A DNA stretch of 64,000 bases, taken from Sarcocystis neurona (taxonomy: Eukaryota > Apicomplexa > Conoidasida > Eucoccidiorida > Sarcocystidae). The notes below the pieces were generated by a model, which was not told where the DNA came from, ran no database searches, and was given only the letters and a program-made list of their open reading frames with translations. Below, one piece after another: positions 1 to 11,600 of the stretch (position 1 is the stretch's first letter; each line of letters begins with the position of its first letter). The DNA is taken from positions 1,067,324 through 1,131,323 of the forward strand of contig KL647310.1 of assembly GCA_000727475.1 (NCBI GenBank). The letters run 5' to 3'. Made by a program: the position numbers and the translations under genes.

Positions 1-133
1 GTTGCATATAGATACTGTAACAATAGACTTTCAAGAGAAAAGCTGAAACAAACTGAAATTCTTGATTTGTACACACGTATGCACTTGCAGCAACGTACGG
101 TACTAATTGGCTTGTTCATGTTGTTCATTGCAG

Positions 134-3100
134 GGAGAAATGCGACGGGGTGGGCGCTTCTAGTACGGAACACGACGACGAAAGAATCTATATGGTTTGC
201 GGCGACGAGAGTATCAACGAACTGCAACAAGTGGTGGCAGAGTCACCGCCTGGCACCAATGAGGTACTAGAACTTGCAGTAGAAACAAACTTGCATGCTT
301 GGACACCGTTCTTTGTGCACACTTTTACATCTTCGTGAAAAATAGAGTAGGCAAAGGTGAGTTGAAGCCGATTACTCGAGATATTGCAAGAAGAACGCAA
401 CTCACTGACTTCGACTCCGGCTAATCCAATTACAGCACAAATAAACTAGCTTATCTGTTTAAACGTGTAAACGACGACCCTACCGGGATGTATACAGCTA
501 ACCTGGAGATTCACAGCACATAAACGTCGCGGCATCCGCTCAACGCAGAAACTTCCTGGCAACAAGCCTGATGAAAGACAGAATGGACAACACGGAACTG
601 GGCAGCTTATCGTAGATATCGGCGAACGTACACTAATGCTTAGCAGTACGAACCTTGAACGGAACCTCGAACGTATGGCGCTGATATGGTACTTTAATGC
701 TACCAAGGTACACGCCGGTACGCCTTAACCGTTGAAAGGCGCACTGTTGGATAGCGTGCCCCGAAAGAATCTCTCGACATGTACCTTTGAGCCGTCGTGT
801 TTGAAAATACAGTGTGTTAGCAGGACCCGCGTCTCCCAGCGGAAATACGTGCGTATATTCTTTATACATCAAGCTAAGTGTATACGTGAAAACCGGCAAG
901 TCTTGTACACGCGTACGCAAACGTCTGCAGTCGTCCATCGTTCTGCTTTCATTCATGTCTTCTCTGCAGACTGGGACCATCCTGGAGGCGTCTTGCCCCG
1001 ACGACACCGTAGTTGTCGGTGGCTTTGGATTTTCCGTTGGAGCAGATCGCGCAGGTTTGGAAGCATTCGATATTGAGGCGTGTATAACGGGTAAGCGAAG
1101 ACACGTTATCGCGTGGCTCCGAGGAAAGAAGACGTTGTGGGCAACAGAGAATCGCGCCGCACGTTTCACCCGGACCCCCCTTGTCTGTTATGCGAAGTGA
1201 TTCTCTAGAGAGTGGAGCATGTAAATAGGCTGGGTGTGTACAAAACCCTCCGCTTAACGAAGGAATTCTGTCTAAATACGTTATTTCCTATGTTCGTATG
1301 CGGCAGCGATAACACTATCTAACGCCCGTCCCTGCATTCTATCCCCTTGTCCCGTTGGATTCCCTCCATGTCTGTAGCACTGAAGCGTGTTTGTGCCCCC
1401 TTGTTGGATACGCTAGCAATTGCACCTGAGCTAATTCGTTGCAACCGCGTCCTCTGGTTGAATACACCGACAGAAAAGGTTATCTTTCCGTCTACGACGT
1501 AGGGCGGCCAACAAGCATGTTGACGTGCAACACGACATATGCAAAAAAAGAGCATTGAGTCCAAGTGGGACACGAAAGACTTGTTGCGTGAACAAACGCG
1601 GCCGCTCTACTGCACAACTTGGTCGCTAAGGACCTGCGGAATAGTGACGCATGCTTGTGACATGCATACAGCATGCGTATCTCTAAGTACCAGCTTGACT
1701 ACGTACTCGCATACCAATACTTCTGCTTCGAAAGCACCCACGCAGGCAGCAGCCCTTCGTCCACTGTTCTCTACTTCTGGAGATGTCTGGAGCGTCCGCA
1801 GCACGTCGCCAGATACAGGTGCAAATGAAGCCGTGGATGTGTGTAGAGTACTGCGTTCGTACCTAGAAAGTTTTGCTTTGCTGAGAATTGATCTCATCTG
1901 GCACAGCTAAGTCGTGATCTCAGATCACCATCTGGGACTCTAGGGAGCAAGACGTTATTTCAAGGAAAAGTCGCCAAACATTGTGGCTGTCCTCTGGGGC
2001 CTCCTGGCCTGGTAGACTGCTTTGCCTTGATGCGTAGTAATGGGGTTCTGAGGTGGCTGGATTAAGGGAGTGAGGGTGACGTAAATGTGACCGTCATCCA
2101 GTGTACGCTACGTCGGTTCATTCCGGTCTGTGAGGTACAGCACAGGGTTTTGGGAATGCATGTTTGCATGTACTTATCGACATATTGACCAGTTAAATGC
2201 ATTCGCTGCTACGACCTTGCGTGCGCGTGTTGTCTGCAGGTCAGACAATATGCACCAAGGCGCCAAGTCCCCACTCCACAAAAAGTTACATTTGGTTGAT
2301 CTGCGTCGACAAGCAGTACCCTGGTGCACGGGTACGCTCTTAAAGATCCAGCAGTCAGCAAGGGTACTTGTGTATACGTACACATATAACTTCGTGAACC
2401 TATTGATTGTACGCACATGTATATCATTGATGACAACACTGCGCGGTAAGTAACTTCGGTACGCTGGTGTTTGCCTGAATTCCTTGCGCAATCGTGTCAG
2501 TGCAATCAGTGTTTTTCTGTGTTGATTCTGTGCAGAATTTGAGGAATGCTGTCGCACTTGGAGCTGTCGGCAAAGCGGACAAGAACGCGTATGACAACGA
2601 CGGAGAAGTCACAGTGAAGTGCCCGGAAAACTCCAAAATCGTGCAAGGTCAGGAACGTCCATAACCTGGGCGCGTACGTGTACGTGTGAGAATGCTTCAA
2701 CTTGAGCACGCCATTTTCGCAAACGACTAGCGAGAGAAAACAGTTTTGTGGCGTAGCACGAAGCACAACTAGCCCTCATTCCAACTGCGAACCCGATAAA
2801 GCTTATCGGCACCCTCTAGCACCCACCTTGAAGGTTCACGAAATATCTGTGTGCGTGCTGCGTAATTCGGTAGGCATACCCGTATATATTGCTGACAGAT
2901 TGCACCGTGTGTCCTTACGCGTCCTTGCGTAGTACGCGGGCGTGCCTCGACGTATGCATATCTGCGTGTCTCTCTGCCGGCGCTCTGAATTAAGGGGATT
3001 CCTACTGGATATATGTATGCATGTTAGCCTCTATGTATGTACTTCTACCTAGGTCTCTTTCATCCCTCCCTCAACACGTACGCACACTTCAATGTCGTGG

Positions 3101-3859
3101 CCGCGGTGGCGCGCAGCTGTTCGCTTTTTGAATTGTACCACAATGCAATCGTGTCAGAACGCAGTGGACGTGGTTTGCTGGGCACTGCAGTGTTGGGGGA
3201 TTTCTGTAGGAGAACTGCTTGGTGAAACGCATGTCGCCTTGAGTGTCATACGTGTGATTGCTAGGCTGTCGTGGGTGCGTGTACCCTCGTAAGTGGCAAG
3301 TGATGTCCTGAATGCTTACACTTTTCCGTATCCTCTCTGCTCAGGTTTCGTGATGGAAGCGCACACAAGCTTTCAGCAGGTGCGCGACCGGTACTCGCAT
3401 TGTAAAGCAGGTATCGACCAATGTACAATGTTCGGCAAAGGCATCGAAAACGGTGGCCTGCTCAAACACGACCGCCACGCTCTTTTTGGCTGGTGCCTCT
3501 GTAGCACTGGTGTTGAGCCCTCCGCCCACGTGGCTTCGGATTCGCGAAGAAAAGCCCGGATTCGTCTGCAAAGTATCATGAAAAAGAATCAGGCGACAAC
3601 CAGCGATGCCCTAGTAGCTGATACTGATGTGCATCCCCAGGAGCCTTCCCGTGAGCCTCTCGGTGGTCGACGCCATCCCCGCGGAAGACAAAGAGCTCGC
3701 AGAAAACGTGTCTCCGGCACCACTTCTGCGGCTGATGGAGATTCAGTTCATCCTGCCGCTCAGTTGCCTGACAGTAGTGACCTGGTTTCGAGTCAAGAAA
3801 CGGCTGAAAATCCGCAGGCGTCTGGTGACGCTGTAGAAACCTCGCGTACAGCGTTGTAG
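134..3859 (+). CDS. 3' exons of a perforin-like (MACPF-family) protein: cysteine-rich C-terminal beta domain
   Basis: Five phase-compatible exons are visible: 134-263, 970-1090, 2240-2331, 2536-2647 and 3345-3859, each bounded by AG and GT, with a TAG stop at 3857-3859. Together they show three related modules. Module cores read CPDDTVVVGGF (exon 2) and CPENSKIVQ followed by GF across the last intron (exons 4-5). Module ends read YMVCG (exon 1), WLICV (exon 3) and WCLCS (exon 5). Between core and end lies a C-x(2-3)-G-x(3-5)-C element. A threefold repeat of Cys-containing beta modules is the known C-terminal membrane-binding domain of apicomplexan perforin-like proteins, which act in parasite egress and cell traversal. 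The tail after the last module is hydrophilic and Arg-rich. The MACPF domain is not in the window, so the family call rests on the C-terminal modules alone. The gene is free of CAG repeats, unlike most others here. Confidence 0.6.
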
Positions 3860-4182
3860 TGCGACCGTCGGTCCGGTAATAGATAGACGGTGCGCAGCTG
3901 GAGGATAAAACAGTGGTATCGCGCTGACTTAATTACGTCGGTGGAGTGTTAGAGCAGCGGAAGACCGAAAAGCGGCAGCCAAACAGAATTGCGGAACACG
4001 TTAGTTATTGCTAGCACGTAACATTGAGTGTTTCCATCTGTGCTAAATGGCAAATGCTTGGAGTCCATGTTCTTGAGCTTCAACACCGCTGCCGGCACTA
4101 CAGTCGACGCTCGACGCTACCACTACGTGGCCTTAATGAATTCGCGAATGTGATCAGCTCATAATTTTGTTGCTCCTGTCTC

Positions 4183-4308
4183 CTCTTCGATCCACCTGGT
4201 CCACATGTGTTACACGGCTTTCTACGAAAATGGCATAAAGTTCCTTTCTACTCTTCGATCCCGCTGGTCCACACGCGTTACACGGTCTTCTAGTACGATG
4301 GCATAAAC
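4183..4308. repeat. Tandem duplication, period 68, about 1.9 copies
   Basis: The segment beginning CTCTTCGATCCACCTGGTCC at 4183 recurs as CTCTTCGATCCCGCTGGTCC at 4251. Both copies continue through a GTTACACGG element and end in a TGGCATAAA element. The copies differ at several positions, so the duplication is not recent. Confidence 0.75.
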
Positions 4309-5218
4309 AGTGCTACGTTGTGTACGCTTGTGCGTAGAGGCCACAGCATGCACGCGAAAAAGTGGCGGCACCGTTGGCAGAAGTACAGCTGTACGGAGTC
4401 CCCTTTTCAGCGTGCGGCGTCTTCACTTTCTGCTATCTTCGCACCTATTCACCAGGTTCAGTATGAAGTGCCGTGCGTCAAACCCATTCACAGAGACGAC
4501 GTCGTTTAGATCGTAGGGGGCAAGAGTTTTTCACGTCTGTGGTTCGATTAACATGCCTGGGGCGTGAACTGCAGGTACACTTTTTTCTTAATCATAACCA
4601 ACGCGGACGCTGGGAATACGTGTCGGCCGCAGGAGGCACACTACACACTTGTGTTCTTCGAGCTCGAAAGAAACAGGGGAAAATGCCGAAGGAAAAGTGC
4701 AGTAGTGCATCTGGAAGACACAGTCTGATCTACACACCACAGTTACAAACTGATTGAACTGCAGCAGACAACAATAATTGTTGTCTGAGAGAGTCGCCGT
4801 GATACACCTCGTTTGCAAGCCCTACATGCAACACAAGCGCCTGTCAGTATTTATCCCGAGTAGACGCGAGGATGCTGGAGAGTCATGCATGTGCCCAACT
4901 TTATTACGTAGATCATGACAGCGAATGAAGGTAGCTTCTTTAGACTGCTATGGACGCGGGAAGTATTTTCAGCATTTGTAGGTCAAGGAAGTGTGAGAGT
5001 CCTTCATCCGTACAAGGCACAATTGCAAAAGCGCACACCTTTGAAAAACAGGGTGTAGACCTTTTGAAACCTTTCTTCAAAGACTGTTAGGAAACGTTCT
5101 TTTGAAAACGTTGCTGTCCTTCCTCCCCCACCACATACAGTTAGTCCGATCGACGGTGAGTTGCAAAAGTGTCTGAAAGCTTTCCCTGACCACTGCTAGT
5201 GTCCCACTTGTCGTAAGT

Positions 5219-5400
5219 CGTCTTCTTTCCATCCAGCCTCTTCGACGATAAAGCTTGCCTACCGAAGCAATCAGGTTTACGCTCAAACTATTGCTCTTGT
5301 GTCGCCAATTGTCTTCCCTCCAACCTGTATCTTCGACGGTGAAGCTTGCCCACCGAAGTTCACCGCTTAAACTACTGCTTTTATACCAGCGCGTCTGCGA
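5219..5400. repeat. Tandem duplication, period about 91, two diverged copies
   Basis: Copy 1 contains TCTTCGACGATAAAGCTTGC at 5239 and copy 2 contains TCTTCGACGGTGAAGCTTGC at 5330. Both are followed by a CCGAAG element and then a TCAAACTATTGCT or TTAAACTACTGCT stretch. Flanking TCTTCC..CC sequence is shared too. No coding role is evident. Confidence 0.7.
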
Positions 5401-6121
5401 CTCACTCCAAGCGCAGGTTGACGCTCACTTCGATTGCCGTAATTACTCTTCTGCAGGCGTGTCTGCTAGACACGAATCCTCCACGTGTGTTTGCGTGGCG
5501 AACTGCAACTAAAACAGGCAGAGACGCTGTCGGGGACCGGTAGGATACAAGTTTGTGTAACGCCTACAGAAGCTTACGAAACAGCCCATTGCTTGCACCA
5601 CTGGAATCTGTAATCTGCATACTGGTTCAGACACCCCCGTACAACTTGTGTCGCCCTTGAGCACAGAACATACCCACGGGCACCGCAGCTGCTGAGAAGT
5701 ACTGCGACCAATCAGACACGTCCAGCATGCAAAAGCTTGGAAACAATAAATTGTGTCATACAATTTGTAAGTCGGGCGGCGCACGTTTTGCCCCTGCGAA
5801 AGAGTGTGTTGGCACCGGCTACTTCAATTGCGCTTCATTAAAAAAAGATGTTCAAAGGCGTCTACGGAATGTGGGGCGAGGGCACGACAGTAGATCGAAC
5901 AATTTACTTCTTCTAGAAGTCGGGGCTGGACGAGATTCTAATGGTTCCAAAGAACTGGCATCCGCAAACATACCCATTATCAACTTCCAAAAGTGTTCGC
6001 CTTGCAAAGGTTTCTACTAATAACTACGTTCACTTGGGTGTGTCGTAGGCGCTGGAGATCCCACATAACAGGCATGTTATGTTATGGGATGCGTACAACT
6101 AGGAGCCCATAGAGGGAGCTT

Positions 6122-6598
6122 GTGTTCTGCGAAGCCGCACATCAGTGGTCTGCGGCATTCCGTACAAAAGCTGCACAGCGTCCCTGGCAGGCTTACTCGA
6201 GAAAATTAAGCCGATCAAGTTGCGTTTGTAAAGGCCGCAAAAGCAGCCTCGGCAGAGACCAACACCTGCAGACTGCCGTTTACAGACATTCGCGGGCGAA
6301 TGTCCAGATTGTGACTCTCCGACCTCCAGAGCCGATCAAACGTGCGGCGGGCGCCGGATGTGCACACGGAGATCCCAAACGTGTTCAGTGCGTGTGTGTC
6401 GCTGGACATGGATCGATGGACGGAAGTACCAAAACTGCAACTGTTCCAACCACCACTTCCGTCAACCATCGCGTACAAGAAAATGCGCCAGAGCGCAGAA
6501 GCTGCTGCATGAAGAGCAAATGTACGGAAGGGTGCCCCTTTTCAACTCCGCAGCATAGTTGTTGCACGGTTTTCTTCTCTAATGTTTTACACGGCTAA
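6122..6598 (+). CDS. Possible Cys-containing exon, unassigned
   Basis: A 158-codon open stretch ending in TAA. Its C-terminal half carries several cysteines (for example CCMKSKCTEGCPF). A second + frame over the same bases is also Cys-rich (CPDC, TCGGRRMC, NCNC), so the coding frame cannot be settled by eye. The first codon is not ATG. It could be one or two exons of a secreted or surface protein, or chance. The direction is favoured only because both good-looking frames are on the + strand. Confidence 0.2.
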   Translation: MFCEAAHQWSAAFRTKAAQRPWQAYSRKLSRSSCVCKGRKSSLGRDQHLQTAVYRHSRANVQIVTLRPPEPIKRAAGAGCAHGDPKRVQCVCVAGHGSMDGSTKTATVPTTTSVNHRVQENAPERRSCCMKSKCTEGCPFSTPQHSCCTVFFSNVLHG

Positions 6599-7463
6599 CC
6601 TTGCTCGGAGTTTTTTGTGTTTGCTGTCTGCCTCTAAGCCTGCCCGCGAAATGCGCATTGTAGCGACCACTTTCTTCGGCCTTCCGGATTCACCAGTAAA
6701 CCGAGTATTTTACGTAGCGTGCTCTCTTCCACGCAGTAGAAGAAACTCAGTTTTCCACAGCTTTCAGCTGTGTGCATGAGAGCCCAGCATAGTGCACATA
6801 CATCTAGGCCGCCGTGAGAGCGAGACGGTTCCACTCAATAATGTCACGTGAGGAATTGTTCTCGCACTCCCGCCGGCTATCGAACGACTAGAAGTATACG
6901 TGCCCGGCAAGTCAGGATGATCTTGACATTTCTACAGCTGGGCAGCGTCACTGCGTCTTTAAATGCGTACATCTATTGTACGATTTATCGCTTGATCTGG
7001 CGAGGGTGGTATGCATCCGAAGTATCCGGTTGGAGGGGTGGAAAGCCATCCGCTCTTTCTGCATTTGCAAATCGATTAGGCATGGTCGAAGATGGGTGTC
7101 CAGACGAATGTGTTTGACATCTGTGCACGTGCCTGACTACACAAAAACGACTCGGTAACCATGTCGCTTCATTTCTCATGCATTCGAGCGGATGGCTTGC
7201 TCTCTGGATCGTTCTTCCAACGCTAACGGCGCCGCTCACCACACACGAGTAAAATTTGTTGCTGGAGAGACCCCGGCACCCGTGTTCCTCAGACACACCT
7301 GGAAATCGTAACGTGAGTTGTTTGCTGTTCGGTTTTGGCAGTTCAGACCGTGCGTGTCTTGCGTTGTACCCTACTGTGCAGATCTTTCGAAAAAAGTGCT
7401 GGCCTTTTCACGAGAATGCGTCAGGCTAAGCTCGCCTCAAGTCTTACCGTCCAGTGTGAATAA

Positions 7464-7679
7464 ATGTTGTCTCAGGTGAAGTACGAGAAGCGGTCCTGGA
7501 CAGCAGATCAGACAGTTGCGCCAACAGTTAAACTTTGCCGGCTGCCGCAGAACTCCGCGGATTACCCGCGGCACTGCAGTAGGGACAGCCTTGCAGCTTC
7601 CAGATGGCTGCCTCCGTACGAAGAACTGGTAGACGAGCGTTACTGCCTAAAGTGCGACCTCACCTTGTGGCACGAATGA
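7464..7679 (+). CDS. Small ORF or terminal exon, unknown function
   Basis: 71 codons from ATG to TGA. The segment just after the start (CTCAG followed by GTGAAG at 7476) could equally be a splice acceptor of a terminal exon. The product is hydrophilic, with a YCLKC motif near the end and no signal peptide or membrane segment. The composition is natural and free of repeats. A longer frame with a hydrophobic stretch overlaps its 3' half at 7604-7930, so the assignment is tentative. Confidence 0.25.
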   Translation: MLSQVKYEKRSWTADQTVAPTVKLCRLPQNSADYPRHCSRDSLAASRWLPPYEELVDERYCLKCDLTLWHE

Positions 7680-8614
7680 CCGTTCGCTCCCACGGTAACC
7701 TACCTAACGTGATCCCGGTAGAGGGCCGAGCCTGTGACGTCGTTGGCTTATCTATTGTGCGCCGTCCGGACAGTCCCTCCTCCAGGTGGTCTGCAGAGCC
7801 TCGGACACTTCCAAAGTCCTTACCCCATGAATTTCTATTCATAAGTTTACTTGGGACGGCTCAATTTCTGATTCTTCTCGCCTTCTTACTGAAGTGTGTT
7901 CGATCTTCCTCTGTTGTTTGCCGCAGCTGACGCGTTCGCGTCGCAGAGTTGCACACAAACGCGTGCATGCGCTGTCTTCTGACCCACCTGGGGCAAAAAG
8001 ACAAACTGGCTGGTGGTGCACACAACATTTAAGACCATACTTTTTTCGGATCTTCCATGCTTCTGCAGGAGGCCGTTCTTAGCCTGGATCCTGCTCGAGT
8101 TTTTCCCACCACAACTTAACCGCCTTCAACACTGGAGTACACGCCTGTCCGATGGAAATGCTGTCTTGCATGCTTTACAGGGGACGATACGCTTACACCG
8201 TCCACGATCTCTCACGGAAGTTTTTCCGGCCCCCGGCGAAATCCATGAGTACAACAATTCTACTACACACTGTGTACCTTCCCAAGCGGCATTTCCAGCA
8301 CACCAAAAGAATATGGCTTCCAAAACATTGACATGTGTAACAGCAGCGGATTTCGCAATTCTGCTAATGAAGACCCTCTCTTGGTGTGTCCTGTCCCTAC
8401 ACATCCGAAGAGTTATGGGCAGTACTGCAGGTTGATCGGCGTCAATTTCAGAACACAATGCACAACGTACGCATCAATCTCTCCATGTGCGGATGCTGCA
8501 GCTGCTGCACTCTTGCCGCTACCGTGCCTACGCGTGCTACTGCTGCAGTACTGCTGTACCTTCTCCGCTCCAAAAGACTTTTTGCGGTAGATTTTGGTCT
8601 TCTGCGCTTCAGTC

Positions 8615-11600
8615 ATGGCGTTCCTGCAACTGGAATTCAGGCATCCGCAGTTGCACTGCTGGCTACCTGCTGGACACCCGCTGCTGCCACCAGCTTTCCA
8701 AAACATTTCAAAGAGCTCGAGTGCTCGCCACCATGTTTCACCGCACTGCTCAGGCAGCAACACTTGCTACAGTGCGGCATCGCCCGTAAACAGTGAAAAC
8801 GTAGTAGTGTGGGATACTTGCAGCAGCAGGCAGAAAGCCGTTGGAAGCCGATATGAAAGCAGCGCTAACTGGGCGAGCCGCTTAAGCAGCAGAAGCCGCT
8901 GCTGCTGCACTCTCCTCCCGCTGCCAGAAGCTGCACCTCTGATAGATCTCGAATCACTTCCGTCTGGTGTGACGCTTGTTTTTGGCCGCATGTCAGTCTC
9001 TGCTTCTCCTCTGGACGCTGCTGAGACGCAGCTGCAGCACCAGGCACCGACCGCAGCAGGAGCATCTCCAGAATTATCAACGGCCGCCGAGGTGGCGTTA
9101 GAGCTGCCGACAGCAGCAACAGCAGACGCAGACGTACCTACAACAACAACAGCGTGGGCACTTATTAGCGAGGAATGCAGAGGAGAATCGACAGCGTCTG
9201 CAGCGCTATGGAAAGTTGATGCCCCTCAGGAAGAACGCGGTATGCATCGCCTGTCTTCTAAAGGGGAGACAGCCCTAGGTGGAATATCCCCGCCGTCCAC
9301 TCTTACGCTCTCTGATGCAGGAAGCCTCTGTGCATCTGTGAGTGACAGCTGCGAAACTTCTACTGCCGTTCTTGCTGCTGACTTCACTGCCGCCGCTGCT
9401 GCCAGCTGCCCGGTGGCAGACGGTGACGACCTGCATACTGCTCTGTCGCGTCGACTCCCGGACAGCTTCTTCAGAGACCCCCGCAGCGGCAGGATTACAA
9501 GGAACCGCAGGGACAGCGACAGCAGCAGAAATAACTGCAGCAGGAAGGTCAGCGCCGCCTGCTGCAGCAAGGACACCGGAAACAGCGACAGCAACGAAGG
9601 CAGCGAGAATGGGAACGACAGCAACAGTGCCGCCGTTCACTGCAGGGACAACAGCAGCAGCAGGGCGAGCACCGACGACGACACCGGGAGAGGCAACAGT
9701 AGCTGCAACGAACAGGAAGGTGAGACAAGCGCAGAGGAGAACCGTAGCGGAAACACGGGAAGAGAGAGACGCGTGTACTTCCCTTCGACTGATCCTCTGC
9801 TGTCGCGGCGGCACTTTTTCATTACGCGTCAGCAGCGGTCGCTTCAAGGCCAACCGCCACAAAGGCAGCAACAGCAGCAGGAACACCAGGAGCGGCAGCT
9901 GCAGCAAGAGGGAGAGAACACCTCGTTTTCTACGCTCGGTACGAATGCTGCTAACTCTGGTGCAGTGTTCGTAGTAGCAGCGAAGGCCAGCCACAATTTG
10001 ACGGAAGCGGGACATAGTGACCGGTGGGGAGTGCGTGGCTTGCTGCTTCTCAATACCACCAGTGCTGCTTCTATAAACAAAGACTTGCGCGTGCGACAGG
10101 CCGCGCTACCTCCTGTCGTCAGAGCTGCTGTCTCAGCCGCGATCGCAGCTGATTCTTCGGATCTCGCAGAAGGAGGTGCACCGCTCTTCTGCGACACCGG
10201 CTGCAGTAGGAGCAGCAGAAGTCCCTCCGCCACTTTCAGAAGCAGAAGAAGTCCTGAACCCAGCCCCAGTAGCAGCACCACATCCAGCAGCAGAGACAAG
10301 TGTAACAGCAGCAGCATCAGCGCCGGACGCCGCAGGCCAGACGAGTATAGTAGCAGCAGCAGGACAACACGTGGGAGCAGCAGCAGGAGCGCTACTCCGC
10401 TCCTGCTCGGGTGGCATGATCTCGACGGCGTCGAGCGCATCAAGACGGGCACCACACGAACGGACGAGTGTCGGATGTACAGCAGCGAGCACAGCAGCAA
10501 CAGCGCCAGCACTAGTGAAAGGTGCGCTGGTACGCGCATCCCCCCTGCCACGCGCACACGCTGCAGACAGCTATCGCCGGGGAGGGTGAGGGGAGTCACA
10601 CCTGCAGCAGTAGCAGAGGAACACGTCCAGGCTGCTCTCGCTACGCAAGCAGAAGCAGCGGAAACGGACGCACCCGAGAACGAAGCAGCCATTCCGGCAG
10701 CAGCACCGTCGAATACGAGCGGCAACGGCAAATGGGAGACGGAAACTGCATCAGTCAGAAAATCTGTGTTTTTGCCGATGGAAGAGGGAGACAGACGACA
10801 CACCGCGTTTACGCACTTCGTTTACGAGCCCCACGAGCTGCAGGACGGCGACCAGCTATACATTCCGATCGATGACGCTCTGCTGCTGCAGCAACAGCGG
10901 CAAAAGAGCTGTTGCGTCTTCGGGAAGTCGAGGCCAAATTTTGGTGAAAAGCGCTCCAGCGCTGCTGTCGCTTGGACTGCTGAAAGGACCGTAAATCCCT
11001 GCGGCGCTGCTGACGACTGTTCTCCGCTGACGCTCCGGAGTCACACGTGCAGAATTCCCAAGAAGAGCAGCCAGCGCGGCAACGGAGAGACGTCCAGCAG
11101 CACTAAAAACGGCAACAGCAATAGCCACGGCGAAGGCAGCGCCAGGAACGACGGCCGCAGCAGCAGCAGCGGCCACAATAGCCACAGCAGCGTAACGAAC
11201 GTACCTGGGGTTGCTGGCACGTTCGGGGTCCCCACTGAAGAAGACAGGGACCAGAAGTGGAATTTTTCCTACTCAGAGCTATCTGCGTCGGACGCCACTA
11301 CTAGGTCGAGCAGTGCTGACGGCACTGGCGAAACAGGCAGTACGGGTTCACATAGCAGCAACCGCCACAGCAAAAACAACAGCAGCGTCGACATAAGCAG
11401 TCGGTCGACTAGTTACTGTCATGTGTGTGGCAGTTACACCCCGCTGTTCTGCTTTCGCTACGTCTTCCGCCGTCGCAGAGTCCCTGGCGCCGCTCCTGTG
11501 TTACCCTCTCTCTGCCGGGACAATGCTTCGACTGCAGTACCAAGCAGGAGACCCGAAGCTGCTGCGCTGCTACGAACTGCTGGAGACGCAGAAACGGCCG

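Larger units (their letters stand above)
3860..8614. other. Repeat-poor block without a confidently assigned gene
   Basis: About 4.7 kb with balanced base composition and no CAG runs. All frames are short. Exon-like pieces exist but cannot be joined. 4575-4728 (+) follows a CAG acceptor and reads 51 codons to TGA with a natural-looking composition. 6122-6598 is open and Cys-containing in more than one frame. 7020-7158 is open in three + frames. 8013-8435 (+) and 8126-8458 (-) are open opposite each other just before the large frame at 8615. Two tandem duplications are listed separately. Nothing here matches an RNA gene that I can recognise. Confidence 0.5.

Noticed and set aside
4183..4308. 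TTCGATCC elements resembling a tRNA B box
   Set aside because: No A box, acceptor stem or cloverleaf could be built around either copy; the motif is part of the 68-bp tandem duplication.
9275..10015. 246-codon - strand open frame opposite the giant ORF
   Set aside because: Leu/Val/Ala-rich translation of the complement of CAG repeats, fully contained in a longer + frame; a typical shadow of a repeat-rich coding region.
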